32,118 bases of DNA from Myxococcales bacterium (GCA_023248875.1 JAHFDT010000017.1:1-32118); one strand, 5' to 3'; shown: positions 1 to 7,968, counted from the first letter of the stretch. A program made the numbers and translations. Notes: generated by a model not told the origin, from the sequence alone.

Positions 1-1
1 G

Positions 2-253
2 CAGATCTGGGCCGAGGCAAGGCGCGAAGGTGCGCTTAAGTGGCTGATGAAGCCAACCTTACGCCTTTCCAGCAAGGGGAATGTGGTCACTGCTCGGGTC
101 TATGCCCTCAAAGGGGGCGGACCCCGCATCGTTCCGCCGCTCCTGTTTCGTCAACCCGTCCTAGAGGCTCGCTTCAGCCTGCGCAAAGGGCTCGACGGAT
201 CCCATGCAGTCAAGCAGTTGCCCTGGAAGAACATCTACATTCCCCGACCGTAA
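2..253 (+). CDS. C-terminal end of an unrecognised protein (5' cut by window edge)
   Basis: A reading frame is open from the first bases of the window to a TAA at 251-253, giving about 83 codons with no start needed inside the window. The visible protein is basic and ends in WKNIYIPRP. An internal ATG at 47 exists, but the frame is open upstream of it, so a truncated upstream gene is the simpler reading. It lies 60 nt before boxC on the same strand and could be part of the same transcription unit. I recognise no domain and assign no function. A competing frame (40-264) is equally short and less convincing. Confidence 0.35.
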   Translation, partial: QIWAEARREGALKWLMKPTLRLSSKGNVVTARVYALKGGGPRIVPPLLFRQPVLEARFSLRKGLDGSHAVKQLPWKNIYIPRP

Positions 254-276
254 CCCGGCCGTAAGATAGATAGACC

Positions 277-311
277 TTGACCACTCCCTGCCAGATCCGC
301 TGCAATCTGGC
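277..311 (+). promoter_or_regulatory. Candidate boxC promoter with an overlapping dyad
   Basis: TTGACC at 277-282 and TGCAAT at 301-306 are separated by 18 nt and resemble a sigma-70 promoter, with the -10 weaker than the -35. The predicted start of transcription would fall at or next to the boxC ATG at 314, and no Shine-Dalgarno sequence is visible. A perfect 7-bp inverted repeat, GCCAGAT (290-296) and ATCTGGC (305-311) with 8 nt between, covers the spacer and the -10 box. That is where a repressor would block polymerase. Box pathways are known to be controlled by BoxR/BzdR-type benzoyl-CoA-responsive repressors, but I cannot tie this dyad to one. Confidence 0.4.
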
Positions 312-313
312 CC

Positions 314-1972
314 ATGTCCGATGAAACGGCGGCTTCGACCCCTCCCGTCTCATTTTCCGCCCATCCTGCGCGCTATCGTCACTGGAGACTGACACTCACT
401 GGCCAGTATGCGACGTTGGCCATGGCGGTCGATCCGCAACATCCGCAGCGGCCCGGTTACGATCTCAAACTGAACTCCTACGATCTCGCCGTGGATATCG
501 AGCTTGCGGATGCGATCCAACGGCTACGTTTCGAGCATCCGGAGGTCAAGGTTGTCACACTCACCAGCGAGCGCGACCGCGTTTTTTGCGCCGGCGCCAA
601 TATCTTCATGTTGGCCTCCTCGGGACATCCCTTCAAGGTCAACTTCTGCAAGTTCACTAACGAAACGCGACTCGCGATCGAAGACGCTTCGGCCCACAGT
701 GGACAGCGCTATCTAGCTGCCTGCAATGGCACCACCGCCGGCGGTGGCTATGAGTTGGCGCTGGCGTGTGACGAGATCCTGCTCATGGACGACGGCAGCT
801 CGGCGGTAAGTCTGCCTGAAGTGCCGCTGCTCGGTGTGCTGCCCGGCACCGGCGGCCTCACTCGGGTGGTCGACAAGCGCAAGGTGCGGCGCGATCTGGC
901 GGACGTCTTTTCGACCCTGGCCGAAGGGGTGCGCGGCAAGCGCGCGGTCGAGTGGCGGCTGGTCGATGGCACGGCGCCGCGCTCGAAATTCCCTGAGCTC
1001 GTCCAGCAGCGCGCCCAAGCACTCGCCGCAACGGTGAGCGCGTCGAAAGGCCCTGGCATCGCACTTGAACCCGTCGATCCCGATACGGCCGATGGCAATC
1101 TGCACTATCGCTACGTCACGGTGACCTTCGATCGCGCGCGACGCACGGCCGAGCTGATGTTGCGAGCCCCCGTCGAGCCGGAGCCCAAGACGGTAGAAGA
1201 GTTCATCGCTCGGGGGGCCAAGTCTTGGGCCCTGGCGGCCTTTCTCGAGCTTGACGATGCGCTTTTGCGACTGCGCTTCAACCACGAAGAGATCGGCCTC
1301 ATTCTGCTCAAGACGCGCGGCGAGATCGAACAGGTGCACGCCGTGGACGCGGCCCTGGCCCAATGTCGAGACCATTGGTTGGTGCGGGAGATCATCCTCC
1401 ACATGGCGCGTACCTTGAGACGGGTCGATCTCACCGGCCGCAGCTTCTTTGCCGTTGTCGATCCCGGATCCTGTTTTGCGGGTTCGCTGCTAGAGCTCGC
1501 CCTTGCCGCCGACCGGATCTATATGCTCGAAGACGGGGTGGGGAGTGTGAAATTGGCGACCAGTGAGCTCAACGCAGGAGCGCTGCCGATGTCCAGTGGC
1601 GTCACTCGACTCGAAACACGCTTTCTCGGTGAGCCGAAGCGGGTGGCAGCGGCGCTGAAAGAAAATGCGCCCTTTGCCACCGCTCACGCCCGCGATCTCG
1701 GGCTGTGTACCGTCGCAGCCGATGAAATCGACTTCGATGAAGAGCTGCGGGTGGCCGTGGAGGAACGGGCGAGCCTTTCGCCCGATGCACTGACGGGAAT
1801 GGAGGCGAGTCTGCGCTTCGCCGGGAGCGAGACGACCGCGACCAAGATTTTTGGCCGGCTCTCGGCATGGCAGAATTGGATCTTCATTCGCCCCAATGCG
1901 ACCGGCGAGCGCGGTACTCTTTCACTTTATGGTAAGCCGGAACGGCCTGGTTTCGACTGGCGCCGGACGTAA
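314..1972 (+). CDS. boxC: 2,3-epoxybenzoyl-CoA dihydrolase BoxC
   Basis: Ring-opening enzyme of the aerobic CoA-dependent benzoate pathway. It hydrolyses 2,3-epoxybenzoyl-CoA to 3,4-dehydroadipyl-CoA semialdehyde and formate in the cytoplasm. The 552-residue length fits BoxC, a double-crotonase enzyme longer than ordinary enoyl-CoA hydratases. Crotonase signatures are visible as FCAGANIFML (91-100), CNGTTAGGGYELALACD (137-153) and SLPEVPLLGVLPGTGG (166-181). A second, more diverged crotonase-like half follows. The start is the ATG at 314, next to a promoter-like sequence and with no ribosome-binding site. boxB follows after 8 nt, so the two are almost certainly co-transcribed. boxA (the reductase) and benzoate-CoA ligase are not in the window and may lie upstream. 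Confidence 0.95.
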   Translation: MSDETAASTPPVSFSAHPARYRHWRLTLTGQYATLAMAVDPQHPQRPGYDLKLNSYDLAVDIELADAIQRLRFEHPEVKVVTLTSERDRVFCAGANIFMLASSGHPFKVNFCKFTNETRLAIEDASAHSGQRYLAACNGTTAGGGYELALACDEILLMDDGSSAVSLPEVPLLGVLPGTGGLTRVVDKRKVRRDLADVFSTLAEGVRGKRAVEWRLVDGTAPRSKFPELVQQRAQALAATVSASKGPGIALEPVDPDTADGNLHYRYVTVTFDRARRTAELMLRAPVEPEPKTVEEFIARGAKSWALAAFLELDDALLRLRFNHEEIGLILLKTRGEIEQVHAVDAALAQCRDHWLVREIILHMARTLRRVDLTGRSFFAVVDPGSCFAGSLLELALAADRIYMLEDGVGSVKLATSELNAGALPMSSGVTRLETRFLGEPKRVAAALKENAPFATAHARDLGLCTVAADEIDFDEELRVAVEERASLSPDALTGMEASLRFAGSETTATKIFGRLSAWQNWIFIRPNATGERGTLSLYGKPERPGFDWRRT

Positions 1973-1980
1973 GGAGAAGC

Positions 1981-3375
1981 ATGGACGATTCCAAGATCCC
2001 CAACAACGTCAACCTGTCGTCGGACAAGCGGCTGCAACGCGCGCTCGAACAGTGGCTTCCGAACTACCTCCACTGGTGGCAGGAGATGGGGCCGGACAGC
2101 TGGCAAGGGTCCGATGTTTACCTGCGCACCGCGATCTCCGTCGAGGCAGATGGCTGGGCCCACTTCGACTACGTGCGCATGCCCGAGTACCGCTGGGGGA
2201 TTTTTTTGACGCCGCCCGAAACCGGACGAACCATCGGCTTTGGCGACCATGCGGGGCAGCCGGCCTGGCAGGAGGTGCCGGGCGAGTTTCGCAACATGCT
2301 GCGGCGAATCATCGTCACGCAGGCCGATACCGAGCCCGCGTCCGTCGAGCAACAGCGGCTGCTCGGTGCCAAGGCACCATCGCTGTACGATCTCCGCAAC
2401 CTCTTCCAGGTCAACGTCGAGGAGGGGCGCCATTTGTGGGCGATGGTCTACCTGCTTCACAGCCATTTCGGCAAAGATGGCCGGGAGGAGGCTGAGGCGC
2501 TGCTCGAACGGCGCTCGGGCGACCGCGACAAGCCACGCATTCTCGGCGCCTTCAACCAGCCGATCGAAAACTGGCTCGACTTCTTCATGTTCACCATGTT
2601 CACCGATCGCGATGGTAAGTATCAGCTCTTCGCCTTGTCCGAATCGGGGTTCGATCCACTCAGCCGTACCTGCAAATTCATGATCACCGAAGAGGCGCAC
2701 CACATGTTTGTCGGTGAAACGGGCGTCGATCGGGTAGTGCAGCGCACCGCAGATCTGATGACGAAGGGCGACGTAGTGCAGCAGGGGGGAATTCCGCTCG
2801 AGGTAATCCAGCGTTACATCAACCTCTGGTTCAGCCTGTCGGAGGATCTGTTCGGCGGTGAGATTTCGTCGAACGCGGCGGATTTTTTCGCCGCAGGGCT
2901 CAAGGGGCGCTACAAGGAGGCGCAGTACCAAGACCACCGCGCGCTCGACGTCAGCTACACGATGCAGGTCCCCGATGGCAGCCAACTCATCGACAAACAG
3001 GTTCCGCTCCGCACCGCCATGAACGAGGTGCTGCGCGATGGTTATGTCGAGGATTGCCAGCGGGCGATCGACAAATGGAACCGTTCGCTCGAACGAGCCG
3101 GTCTCGACGAGCAGCTGCGGCTGCCCCACCGAAGATTCCACCGCCAACAGGGCATCTATGCCAATCAGCTGTTCGATGTCGAGGGACGCCCGATCGACGA
3201 GGCAACCTGGCGCGCCCACGTCGACGAATGGCTACCGAATGCAGCCGATCGCGCCTGTGTCGAGAGCGTGATGCATCCGGTCTACGAACGGGGCAAGATC
3301 GCCAACTGGGTCGCGCCGCCCGCCAAAGGGATCAACGGGCAGCCGTTCGACTTTGAATATGTGCGACGCAGTTAG
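1981..3375 (+). CDS. boxB: Benzoyl-CoA 2,3-epoxidase, diiron oxygenase subunit BoxB
   Basis: Oxygenase component that epoxidises the ring of benzoyl-CoA with O2, using electrons delivered by the BoxA reductase. The 464-residue protein opens with the typical MDDSKIPNNVNLSSDKRLQRA-like BoxB start. It carries two ExxH motifs expected to bind the diiron centre, E148-G-R-H151 and E238-A-H-H241. A strong Shine-Dalgarno (AAGGAG) precedes the ATG. The gene follows boxC by 8 nt and its product supplies the BoxC substrate. Its TAG stop at 3373-3375 runs directly into the left arm of a large inverted-repeat element. A long open frame on the opposite strand here is a codon-bias shadow. Confidence 0.95.
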   Translation: MDDSKIPNNVNLSSDKRLQRALEQWLPNYLHWWQEMGPDSWQGSDVYLRTAISVEADGWAHFDYVRMPEYRWGIFLTPPETGRTIGFGDHAGQPAWQEVPGEFRNMLRRIIVTQADTEPASVEQQRLLGAKAPSLYDLRNLFQVNVEEGRHLWAMVYLLHSHFGKDGREEAEALLERRSGDRDKPRILGAFNQPIENWLDFFMFTMFTDRDGKYQLFALSESGFDPLSRTCKFMITEEAHHMFVGETGVDRVVQRTADLMTKGDVVQQGGIPLEVIQRYINLWFSLSEDLFGGEISSNAADFFAAGLKGRYKEAQYQDHRALDVSYTMQVPDGSQLIDKQVPLRTAMNEVLRDGYVEDCQRAIDKWNRSLERAGLDEQLRLPHRRFHRQQGIYANQLFDVEGRPIDEATWRAHVDEWLPNAADRACVESVMHPVYERGKIANWVAPPAKGINGQPFDFEYVRRS

Positions 3376-3532
3376 GCGCCCGGTCGGAATAAACTGCGCA
3401 ACTGGGCAGCCGAGTCATCCCTGCTCGCCTCGTTGCTCCTCGGTCAAATACGGAGAGTATTCTCCCTCGTCGCGCCTCGCGAATCAGGGCGCCTCGACCG
3501 CCGAGATGTGCAGTTTATTCCGGCCGGGCGCC
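3375..3532. repeat. Large inverted-repeat element A (158 bp)
   Basis: The left arm at 3375-3400 and right arm at 3507-3532 are reverse complements over 26 bp with two mismatches; both contain GGAATAAACTG or its complement. The interior is 106 nt and is itself an imperfect palindrome. At its centre AATAC and GTATT (about 3448-3461) form a small stem with a GGAGA loop. CTCGGTCA lies before it and CTCCCTCGTCGCGCCTCGCG after it. This core matches the core of element B and, more distantly, element C, while the arms differ. The first arm base is the last base of the boxB stop codon. It could act as a terminator or 3'-end stabiliser; no U-run is seen. Confidence 0.8.
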
Positions 3533-3555
3533 GTAGACTCATTAGCAAAGGCCGA

Positions 3556-4473
3556 GTGAGCGAGCAATTCACCATCGACGAATCAGAAACTGGACAAACG
3601 CTGGCAGCCCTGGTGCGCCGGCACGCCTGGACTACGACCTGGAACGACGCGCGGCAGCTGATCACGCGCGGCAAGGTTTTCGTCGATGGAAAATGCCAAG
3701 TCGATGCAGCCACGCGGATGCGGCTGGGGCAATCGGTCAGGCTGCATCCACGGGCACCGGCGCCCGTGGAAAAGCCACTGGGCGAGATCGTCTACGAAGA
3801 CTCGCAGCTCGTGATCTTGAACAAGCCGAGCGGCATCTCATCGGTACCCTACGAGACACGCGAAACCGGTACGGCGATGGATCTCATTCGCGCCCATTGG
3901 CGGACGATCGGCAGGTCGGCTACCACGAGTCCGCTTCATATCGTGCACCGCATTGACAAGGAGACCTCGGGTCTTCTCTGTTTTGCCAAGACCCGCGAAG
4001 CCGAACGCGCACTGCAGCAGCTATTCCGCGCGCACGACGTCGAGCGTACCTATCGCTGCGTGGTCCATGGTCAGCTCACCGATCGACGGATCGAGAGTCG
4101 GCTGGTGGTCGATCGGGGCGATGGGCTTCGCGGCTCGACGCGCGCTACACGCCAAGGAAAGCGCGCAGTGACCCACGTGCGCGTGCTCGACCCCATCGGC
4201 AGTCGTGCCACCGAATGCGAGGTGCGCCTCGAGACTGGCAAGACCCACCAGATCCGCATCCATCTGGCAGAAAACGGCCATCCGCTGGTTGGAGAGCGCG
4301 TCTACATCCGCGATTTCACCAAGCGCGGCGGTGTGCCGATCGATTCGCCGCGCCTGTTACTCCATGCCGAAACGATCGGCTTCATCCATCCCAAGACCGG
4401 CAAGAAGGTGCGCTGGGAGCGGCCCGTGCCGGAGGACTACCGCCAAGCGCTTCTCAGAATTAGCAGACGATAG
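3556..4473 (+). CDS. RluA-family 23S rRNA/tRNA pseudouridine synthase
   Basis: Converts specific uridines in structured RNA to pseudouridine. The GTG start at 3556 is chosen because it gives a 305-residue protein beginning exactly at an S4-like RNA-binding domain (about residues 1-65), and AAAGG lies 4 nt upstream. Longer frames run back into the inverted-repeat element. The catalytic motif HRIDKETSG (131-139) supplies the conserved Asp134. It is followed by the ETGKTHQIRIHL segment and a C-terminal RLLLHAE segment, both typical of the family. The exact target (RluC/RluD-like or other) cannot be decided. It starts 23 nt after element A, so it probably has its own promoter or is read through the element. 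Confidence 0.88.
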   Translation: MSEQFTIDESETGQTLAALVRRHAWTTTWNDARQLITRGKVFVDGKCQVDAATRMRLGQSVRLHPRAPAPVEKPLGEIVYEDSQLVILNKPSGISSVPYETRETGTAMDLIRAHWRTIGRSATTSPLHIVHRIDKETSGLLCFAKTREAERALQQLFRAHDVERTYRCVVHGQLTDRRIESRLVVDRGDGLRGSTRATRQGKRAVTHVRVLDPIGSRATECEVRLETGKTHQIRIHLAENGHPLVGERVYIRDFTKRGGVPIDSPRLLLHAETIGFIHPKTGKKVRWERPVPEDYRQALLRISRR

Positions 4474-4488
4474 CCGCAAGGGATCAGT

Positions 4489-4494
4489 TATACT
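4489..4494 (+). promoter_or_regulatory. Candidate -10 box (TATACT) for the MshEN gene
   Basis: TATACT ends 9 nt before the ATG at 4504, so a transcript would begin within a few bases of the start codon. No convincing -35 box or ribosome-binding site is present. It resembles the arrangement at 6768, 8267 and 23076. Confidence 0.45.
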
Positions 4495-4503
4495 GATTCG
4501 CGG

Positions 4504-5562
4504 ATGCGACTGGGCGACGTTCTGGTAGCCGTCGGAGCGATCAGTACGGAACAGCTGCAATCTGCGTTGGCTCATCAGCGTCTCCATGGGGGGCGGCTGG
4601 GGACCAATCTTGTAGAGCTCGGCCTGGTGACCGAGGACGACCTCGCAGCCTACCTTTCGTCGCAGCTCAATCTGCCCTCCGCAACGCTGGCCACGCTCGA
4701 ACGCGTGCCGAGCGAGATCATCGCGCGGGTCCCGGCGGAGGTCGCCGATCGGCACCGCATTTGTCCCGTCCGCATGGATGGCCAGCGGCTTTGGATCGCG
4801 ATGAGCGACCCGACCGATCCCAAGGCTCTCCAGGAGCTCGCGGAGATCCTCGGCTGCGAGGTACGCCCGATGGTCGCCCCCGAATCGCTGATTCGCCATG
4901 CGCTCAGTACGCACTATCCCAGGCAGACTCACGAGGTGAGCTTGGTCGCCACCTCGCCCTATGATCTCGAGATCGAGACTCACTCTTGGGAGGTCTCCAC
5001 CACCTACAGCAGCAGTCCCATTTCGAGGTCTGGCGCCCAGGAACCGACGAACAGCGAAGAGGGGCCCGTAGCAGCTCGGATGAGCCTGCGCGAGTTTTCA
5101 GCACGCCTGGCGGAGAGTCAGGGAGAGGCGGATCTATTCGATAGTGTGCTGACCTTCTTGGCGCAGGATTTCGCGCGCGTGGCGATGGTGACGTTGCGTG
5201 GGAACTACCTGACCGGGTGGCGCGCCCAGGGGAGCGGCGTCAACCAGCAGGCGTTGGCGGCCTTCTCCTGTCCGCCCGAAGCGATCCCGGTGTTTGCCAA
5301 AGCCTTTGCGGACGGCAAGCCTCTCATCGGGCGAGGTTCTCCCGCCACGCTCGGTGAACTGACCGCAGCGATCGGCCCACCTGGTGAACGAGCGCTCCTG
5401 GTCCTGCCGGTGCGATGTGGTGTGGACTATTTCGGTTGCGTCGTCGGGAACGGAGGCCGCCCCGGGGTGGAGATGTTGCTGGATGAGTTTTCGGTGGTGG
5501 GTAAGAAGGTGGATTGGGCGCTACAGAGCTTGGGGCTGCGTCGGAAGATTCTGTCTGTCTAA
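4504..5562 (+). CDS. MshEN (GspE/PilB N-terminal) domain protein with a GAF-like C-terminus
   Basis: Residues 1 to about 145 match the MshEN/GspE N-terminal fold (MRLGDVLVAVGAISTEQLQSA.., later HRICPVRMDGQRLWIAMSDPTD), a module known to bind cyclic-di-GMP in some type II secretion and type IV pilus ATPases. No Walker A motif or secretion ATPase domain follows. A linker leads to a second domain (about 200-350) that looks GAF-like: DLFDSVLTFLAQDF, a central strand-rich region, and LLVLPVRCGVDYFGCVVG. Such orphan MshEN proteins are common in myxobacteria. It is likely a c-di-GMP-responsive or scaffolding protein, though the ligand is inferred. It converges on the aminotransferase gene with one base between stop codons. 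Confidence 0.75.
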   Translation: MRLGDVLVAVGAISTEQLQSALAHQRLHGGRLGTNLVELGLVTEDDLAAYLSSQLNLPSATLATLERVPSEIIARVPAEVADRHRICPVRMDGQRLWIAMSDPTDPKALQELAEILGCEVRPMVAPESLIRHALSTHYPRQTHEVSLVATSPYDLEIETHSWEVSTTYSSSPISRSGAQEPTNSEEGPVAARMSLREFSARLAESQGEADLFDSVLTFLAQDFARVAMVTLRGNYLTGWRAQGSGVNQQALAAFSCPPEAIPVFAKAFADGKPLIGRGSPATLGELTAAIGPPGERALLVLPVRCGVDYFGCVVGNGGRPGVEMLLDEFSVVGKKVDWALQSLGLRRKILSV

Positions 5563-5563
5563 C

Positions 5564-6736
5564 CTAAAGTAGCCGGCGCAGCTGGGCCAGCCCGGCAGTG
5601 AGTCGATCCGGCGGTAGCGCACCGAAACAGAGCCGCGCGTAGCCACGGTAGCCGCTGCCAAACGGGGCACCCGGAGAGAGCGCTACGCCGCCGGAGAGCA
5701 GGCGATCGTGAAAGGCCATGACCACCGCTTCATCGTCGTTCCCGAGGTATTCTCGCAGATTCAAAAATAGATAGGCACCGCCGTCCGGAGCAAAGTGGGG
5801 GAGTCCCACCTCGCGCGTGGCGATCTCACGAGCGGCACGAAAAACGTCCCGCGCCTGCGCCATCCAGGTGTCACCTTCGCGCAGCGCACGCAACGCCAAA
5901 TGCTGCAACACCGCCGGTACATTGTAGATGCTGTGGTTGACCACCTTGCGCAGGCAGTGCATCACGCGCGGTTCGGCCACTGCGTACCCGAGGCGATAGC
6001 CGGCCAGTGCCAAGCTTTTCGACAGCGAATAGACGGTGATGGTGCGGCTGGCCATGCCCTCGAGTGAGGCCAGCGAGCAGTGGGGCTCGCCGTAGGTGAA
6101 ATCCTCGTAGACCTCATCGACCAGCACCCAGAGATTGTGGTCGCGCGCGAAGCGAGCGATTGCTTCGAGTGCCGAACGCGGCAGCACCTTGCCGTCGGGG
6201 TTGTTGGGCGTGGCGAAGAAAATTGCACGGGTGCGTTCAGTCAGCCCTTCGGCGAGGAGCTCGTAGACATCGAGCCCGGGATCGGAGTAGAGCCGCTGCG
6301 AGAGCTCGATTTCGATGGGTAGGGCGCCGGCATCGGTGGCAATGCCACGGATGAGCGGCCAGTAGGGCGCACAGATCGCCAGTTCATCGCCGGGGTCGAG
6401 AAGCGCACGAACGGCGGCATGCAGCGCGAGCGTGGCGCCGGCGGTCACCTGAAGGCAGGAGCGATCGACCCAGTGGAGGCCATTCTTTTGGCGGCACTTA
6501 TCCACCAATGCCTCGAGCAGCTCCGGCTCGCCGGGGGGAGCGCCATAGCGATAAAAATCTCCTTCGAGCTCTGCCATCGCTGGAAGCTGCGCCACTCTGG
6601 GCGGCGCAAGCCAGGTATCGCCAAGATAGAAGGGATAGACCTCGCCGTCACATTCAGCAAGACGGCGGGCGAGCCTCGAGAAGATGCTTTCGCGGATCGC
6701 GAGGGCGGACCAAGAGAGGGAAGGAAATCGCGCCAT
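5564..6736 (-). CDS. PLP-dependent class I/II aminotransferase
   Basis: Fold-type I aminotransferase of 390 residues, the usual length. Visible signatures are ATPNNPDG (175-182), the PLP-ring aspartate in VDEVYEDF (D207), Tyr210, and the Schiff-base lysine in YSLSKSLALAGYRLGY (K240). The motif order is that of aspartate/aromatic or kynurenine-type aminotransferases; the amino-acid substrate cannot be read from sequence. A TATAAT box lies 11 nt upstream of the ATG with no ribosome-binding site, suggesting a leaderless or nearly leaderless mRNA. It is divergent from the cyclic-nucleotide-binding protein gene, with 45 bp between start codons. Confidence 0.9.
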   Translation of the reverse strand: MARFPSLSWSALAIRESIFSRLARRLAECDGEVYPFYLGDTWLAPPRVAQLPAMAELEGDFYRYGAPPGEPELLEALVDKCRQKNGLHWVDRSCLQVTAGATLALHAAVRALLDPGDELAICAPYWPLIRGIATDAGALPIEIELSQRLYSDPGLDVYELLAEGLTERTRAIFFATPNNPDGKVLPRSALEAIARFARDHNLWVLVDEVYEDFTYGEPHCSLASLEGMASRTITVYSLSKSLALAGYRLGYAVAEPRVMHCLRKVVNHSIYNVPAVLQHLALRALREGDTWMAQARDVFRAAREIATREVGLPHFAPDGGAYLFLNLREYLGNDDEAVVMAFHDRLLSGGVALSPGAPFGSGYRGYARLCFGALPPDRLTAGLAQLRRLL

Positions 6737-6747
6737 GCAGCCAGGCG

Positions 6748-6773
6748 ATTATAGCCGAATTATTGTTTATACT
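6748..6773. promoter_or_regulatory. Divergent promoter pair between aminotransferase and cNMP/DUF1003 genes
   Basis: On the minus strand TATAAT occupies 6753-6748 and ends 11 nt before the aminotransferase ATG. On the plus strand TATACT at 6768-6773 ends 8 nt before the ATG at 6782. The two -10 boxes face away from each other within 26 bp, so each -35 region overlaps the other promoter and the two genes may compete for polymerase. Neither -35 is a good match. Confidence 0.5.
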
Positions 6774-6781
6774 GTCGCCCC

Positions 6782-7630
6782 ATGGAGCATGTGGAGCTAC
6801 TGACCAGCCTGCCGGTCTTTGCGGGGATCGCCCGAGACGATCTGGCAGCACTCGCTCAAAGCATGGTCGATCGGCGGGTGCGTGCCGGGCAGATGGTGTT
6901 CCATCAGGGCGACCAGTCGAACTCGATGTACATCGTCGCTGAGGGCTACGTGAACATCCATCTGCCGGGTGACGCTTCGCGACGGATCTCGCTCAAAGAC
7001 GCGGGTCAGGGCGAGTGCTTCGGCGAGATGGCGTTGTTCGACGAACAGCCGCGCTCGGCGAGCGTGGTGGCGACCACTGACGTGAGGCTCTATGAGCTTT
7101 CGCGTGAGGCCTTTGCGGCGACGCTCGAGCGGCGACCGCGCGCGGCGATGGATTTCCTGAAGATGATGGCCGGGCGGCTGCGCGAGACCAACGCCATGTT
7201 GAGCGAGCGTGCGGCCAAAAACGCTGTCGAGGAAATCGAAAAGCACTTGTCCTGGAAGGATCGGCTCGCCGATCGTGTCGCTACACTCAATGGCAGCTGG
7301 GCCTTCATTCTGCTGCTGGTCGCCGTCATCTTGGGCTGGACTCTTTTCAACGCCCTACTCGAACGCCCGTTCGACCCCTATCCCTATGTGTTTTTCAACC
7401 TCGTCCTGGCGATCGTGGTGGTCCTGCAAGGGCCGCTCATCGTGATGAGCCAGAACCGACAAAATCGCAAAGACCGCGCCTCAGCCGAAACCGATTTCAA
7501 GGTGAACCTCAAGAACGAAGTCCACATTGAAACCATTCTCCGTGAGCTCGGTGAGTTCCGCGGCGAAGTGAACAGCCGCCTCCAGACGCTCGAGCGGTCA
7601 GAAACCCAGACACACACTGCGGCATCCTGA
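6782..7630 (+). CDS. Cyclic nucleotide-binding domain fused to DUF1003 membrane domain
   Basis: Residues 1-120 form a CRP-type cyclic nucleotide-binding domain. The phosphate-binding cassette reads GECFGEMALFDEQPRSAS (77-94), including the Glu and Arg that normally contact cAMP or cGMP. A helical linker (120-165) leads to a DUF1003 region with two transmembrane helices (about 174-192 and 203-222). A short cytoplasmic coiled-coil-like tail follows (SQNRQNRKDRASAETDFKVNLKNEVHIE). There is no helix-turn-helix, so this is not a CRP transcription factor. The domain order suggests a membrane protein gated or anchored through nucleotide binding; its activity is unknown. It converges on higA with 23 nt between stops. 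Confidence 0.88.
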   Translation: MEHVELLTSLPVFAGIARDDLAALAQSMVDRRVRAGQMVFHQGDQSNSMYIVAEGYVNIHLPGDASRRISLKDAGQGECFGEMALFDEQPRSASVVATTDVRLYELSREAFAATLERRPRAAMDFLKMMAGRLRETNAMLSERAAKNAVEEIEKHLSWKDRLADRVATLNGSWAFILLLVAVILGWTLFNALLERPFDPYPYVFFNLVLAIVVVLQGPLIVMSQNRQNRKDRASAETDFKVNLKNEVHIETILRELGEFRGEVNSRLQTLERSETQTHTAAS

Positions 7631-7653
7631 AATGCCGTTAGCATCCGTGGCAA

Positions 7654-7956
7654 TCAGCTTGCACGTTTGAGCTTGTGGACGTGGCGAGAGGGTCGGTTCA
7701 TCGCCAGGTCGTAGTTCACCTGGAGGTTGATCCAGTACTGCGGCGAAGTACCGAAGGCCTCAGCAAACAACCAGGCAGTCTCGGCACTGACGCCGCGCTT
7801 GCCACGAATGATTTCGTTGATTCGCACGAGAGAAACTCCCAGGTGTCGTGCGACGGCCGCCTGCGAAAGGCCGAGCGGCCGCAGAAACTCCTCTTGGAGA
7901 ATCTCGCCGGGGTGTACCGGTACTCCCATACGATTCTGATCACGAACGATCGCCAT
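7654..7956 (-). CDS. higA: HigA-family antitoxin (XRE helix-turn-helix)
   Basis: A 100-residue protein with the HigA signature HPGEILQEEFLRPLGLSQAAVARHLG, then the recognition-helix region INEIIRGKRGVSAETAWLFAEAFGTSPQYWINLQ. In this family the protein binds and neutralises the HigB mRNA interferase and represses its own operon through the helix-turn-helix domain. A good ribosome-binding site (AGGAAGGTG) precedes the ATG. The toxin gene is 12 nt upstream, which is the toxin-first order typical of higBA. The complete reading frame suggests a functional pair. Confidence 0.92.
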   Translation of the reverse strand: MAIVRDQNRMGVPVHPGEILQEEFLRPLGLSQAAVARHLGVSLVRINEIIRGKRGVSAETAWLFAEAFGTSPQYWINLQVNYDLAMNRPSRHVHKLKRAS

Positions 7957-7968
7957 ATCTACACCTTC

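Noticed and set aside
1927-3219. 430-codon open frame antisense to boxB
   Set aside because: boxB is unambiguous with a strong ribosome-binding site. The antisense frame has no recognisable domain and reflects high-GC codon bias.
3375-3532. Element A as an insertion sequence or MITE with terminal repeats
   Set aside because: There is no transposase, no clear target-site duplication, and the arms are not shared with elements B and C.
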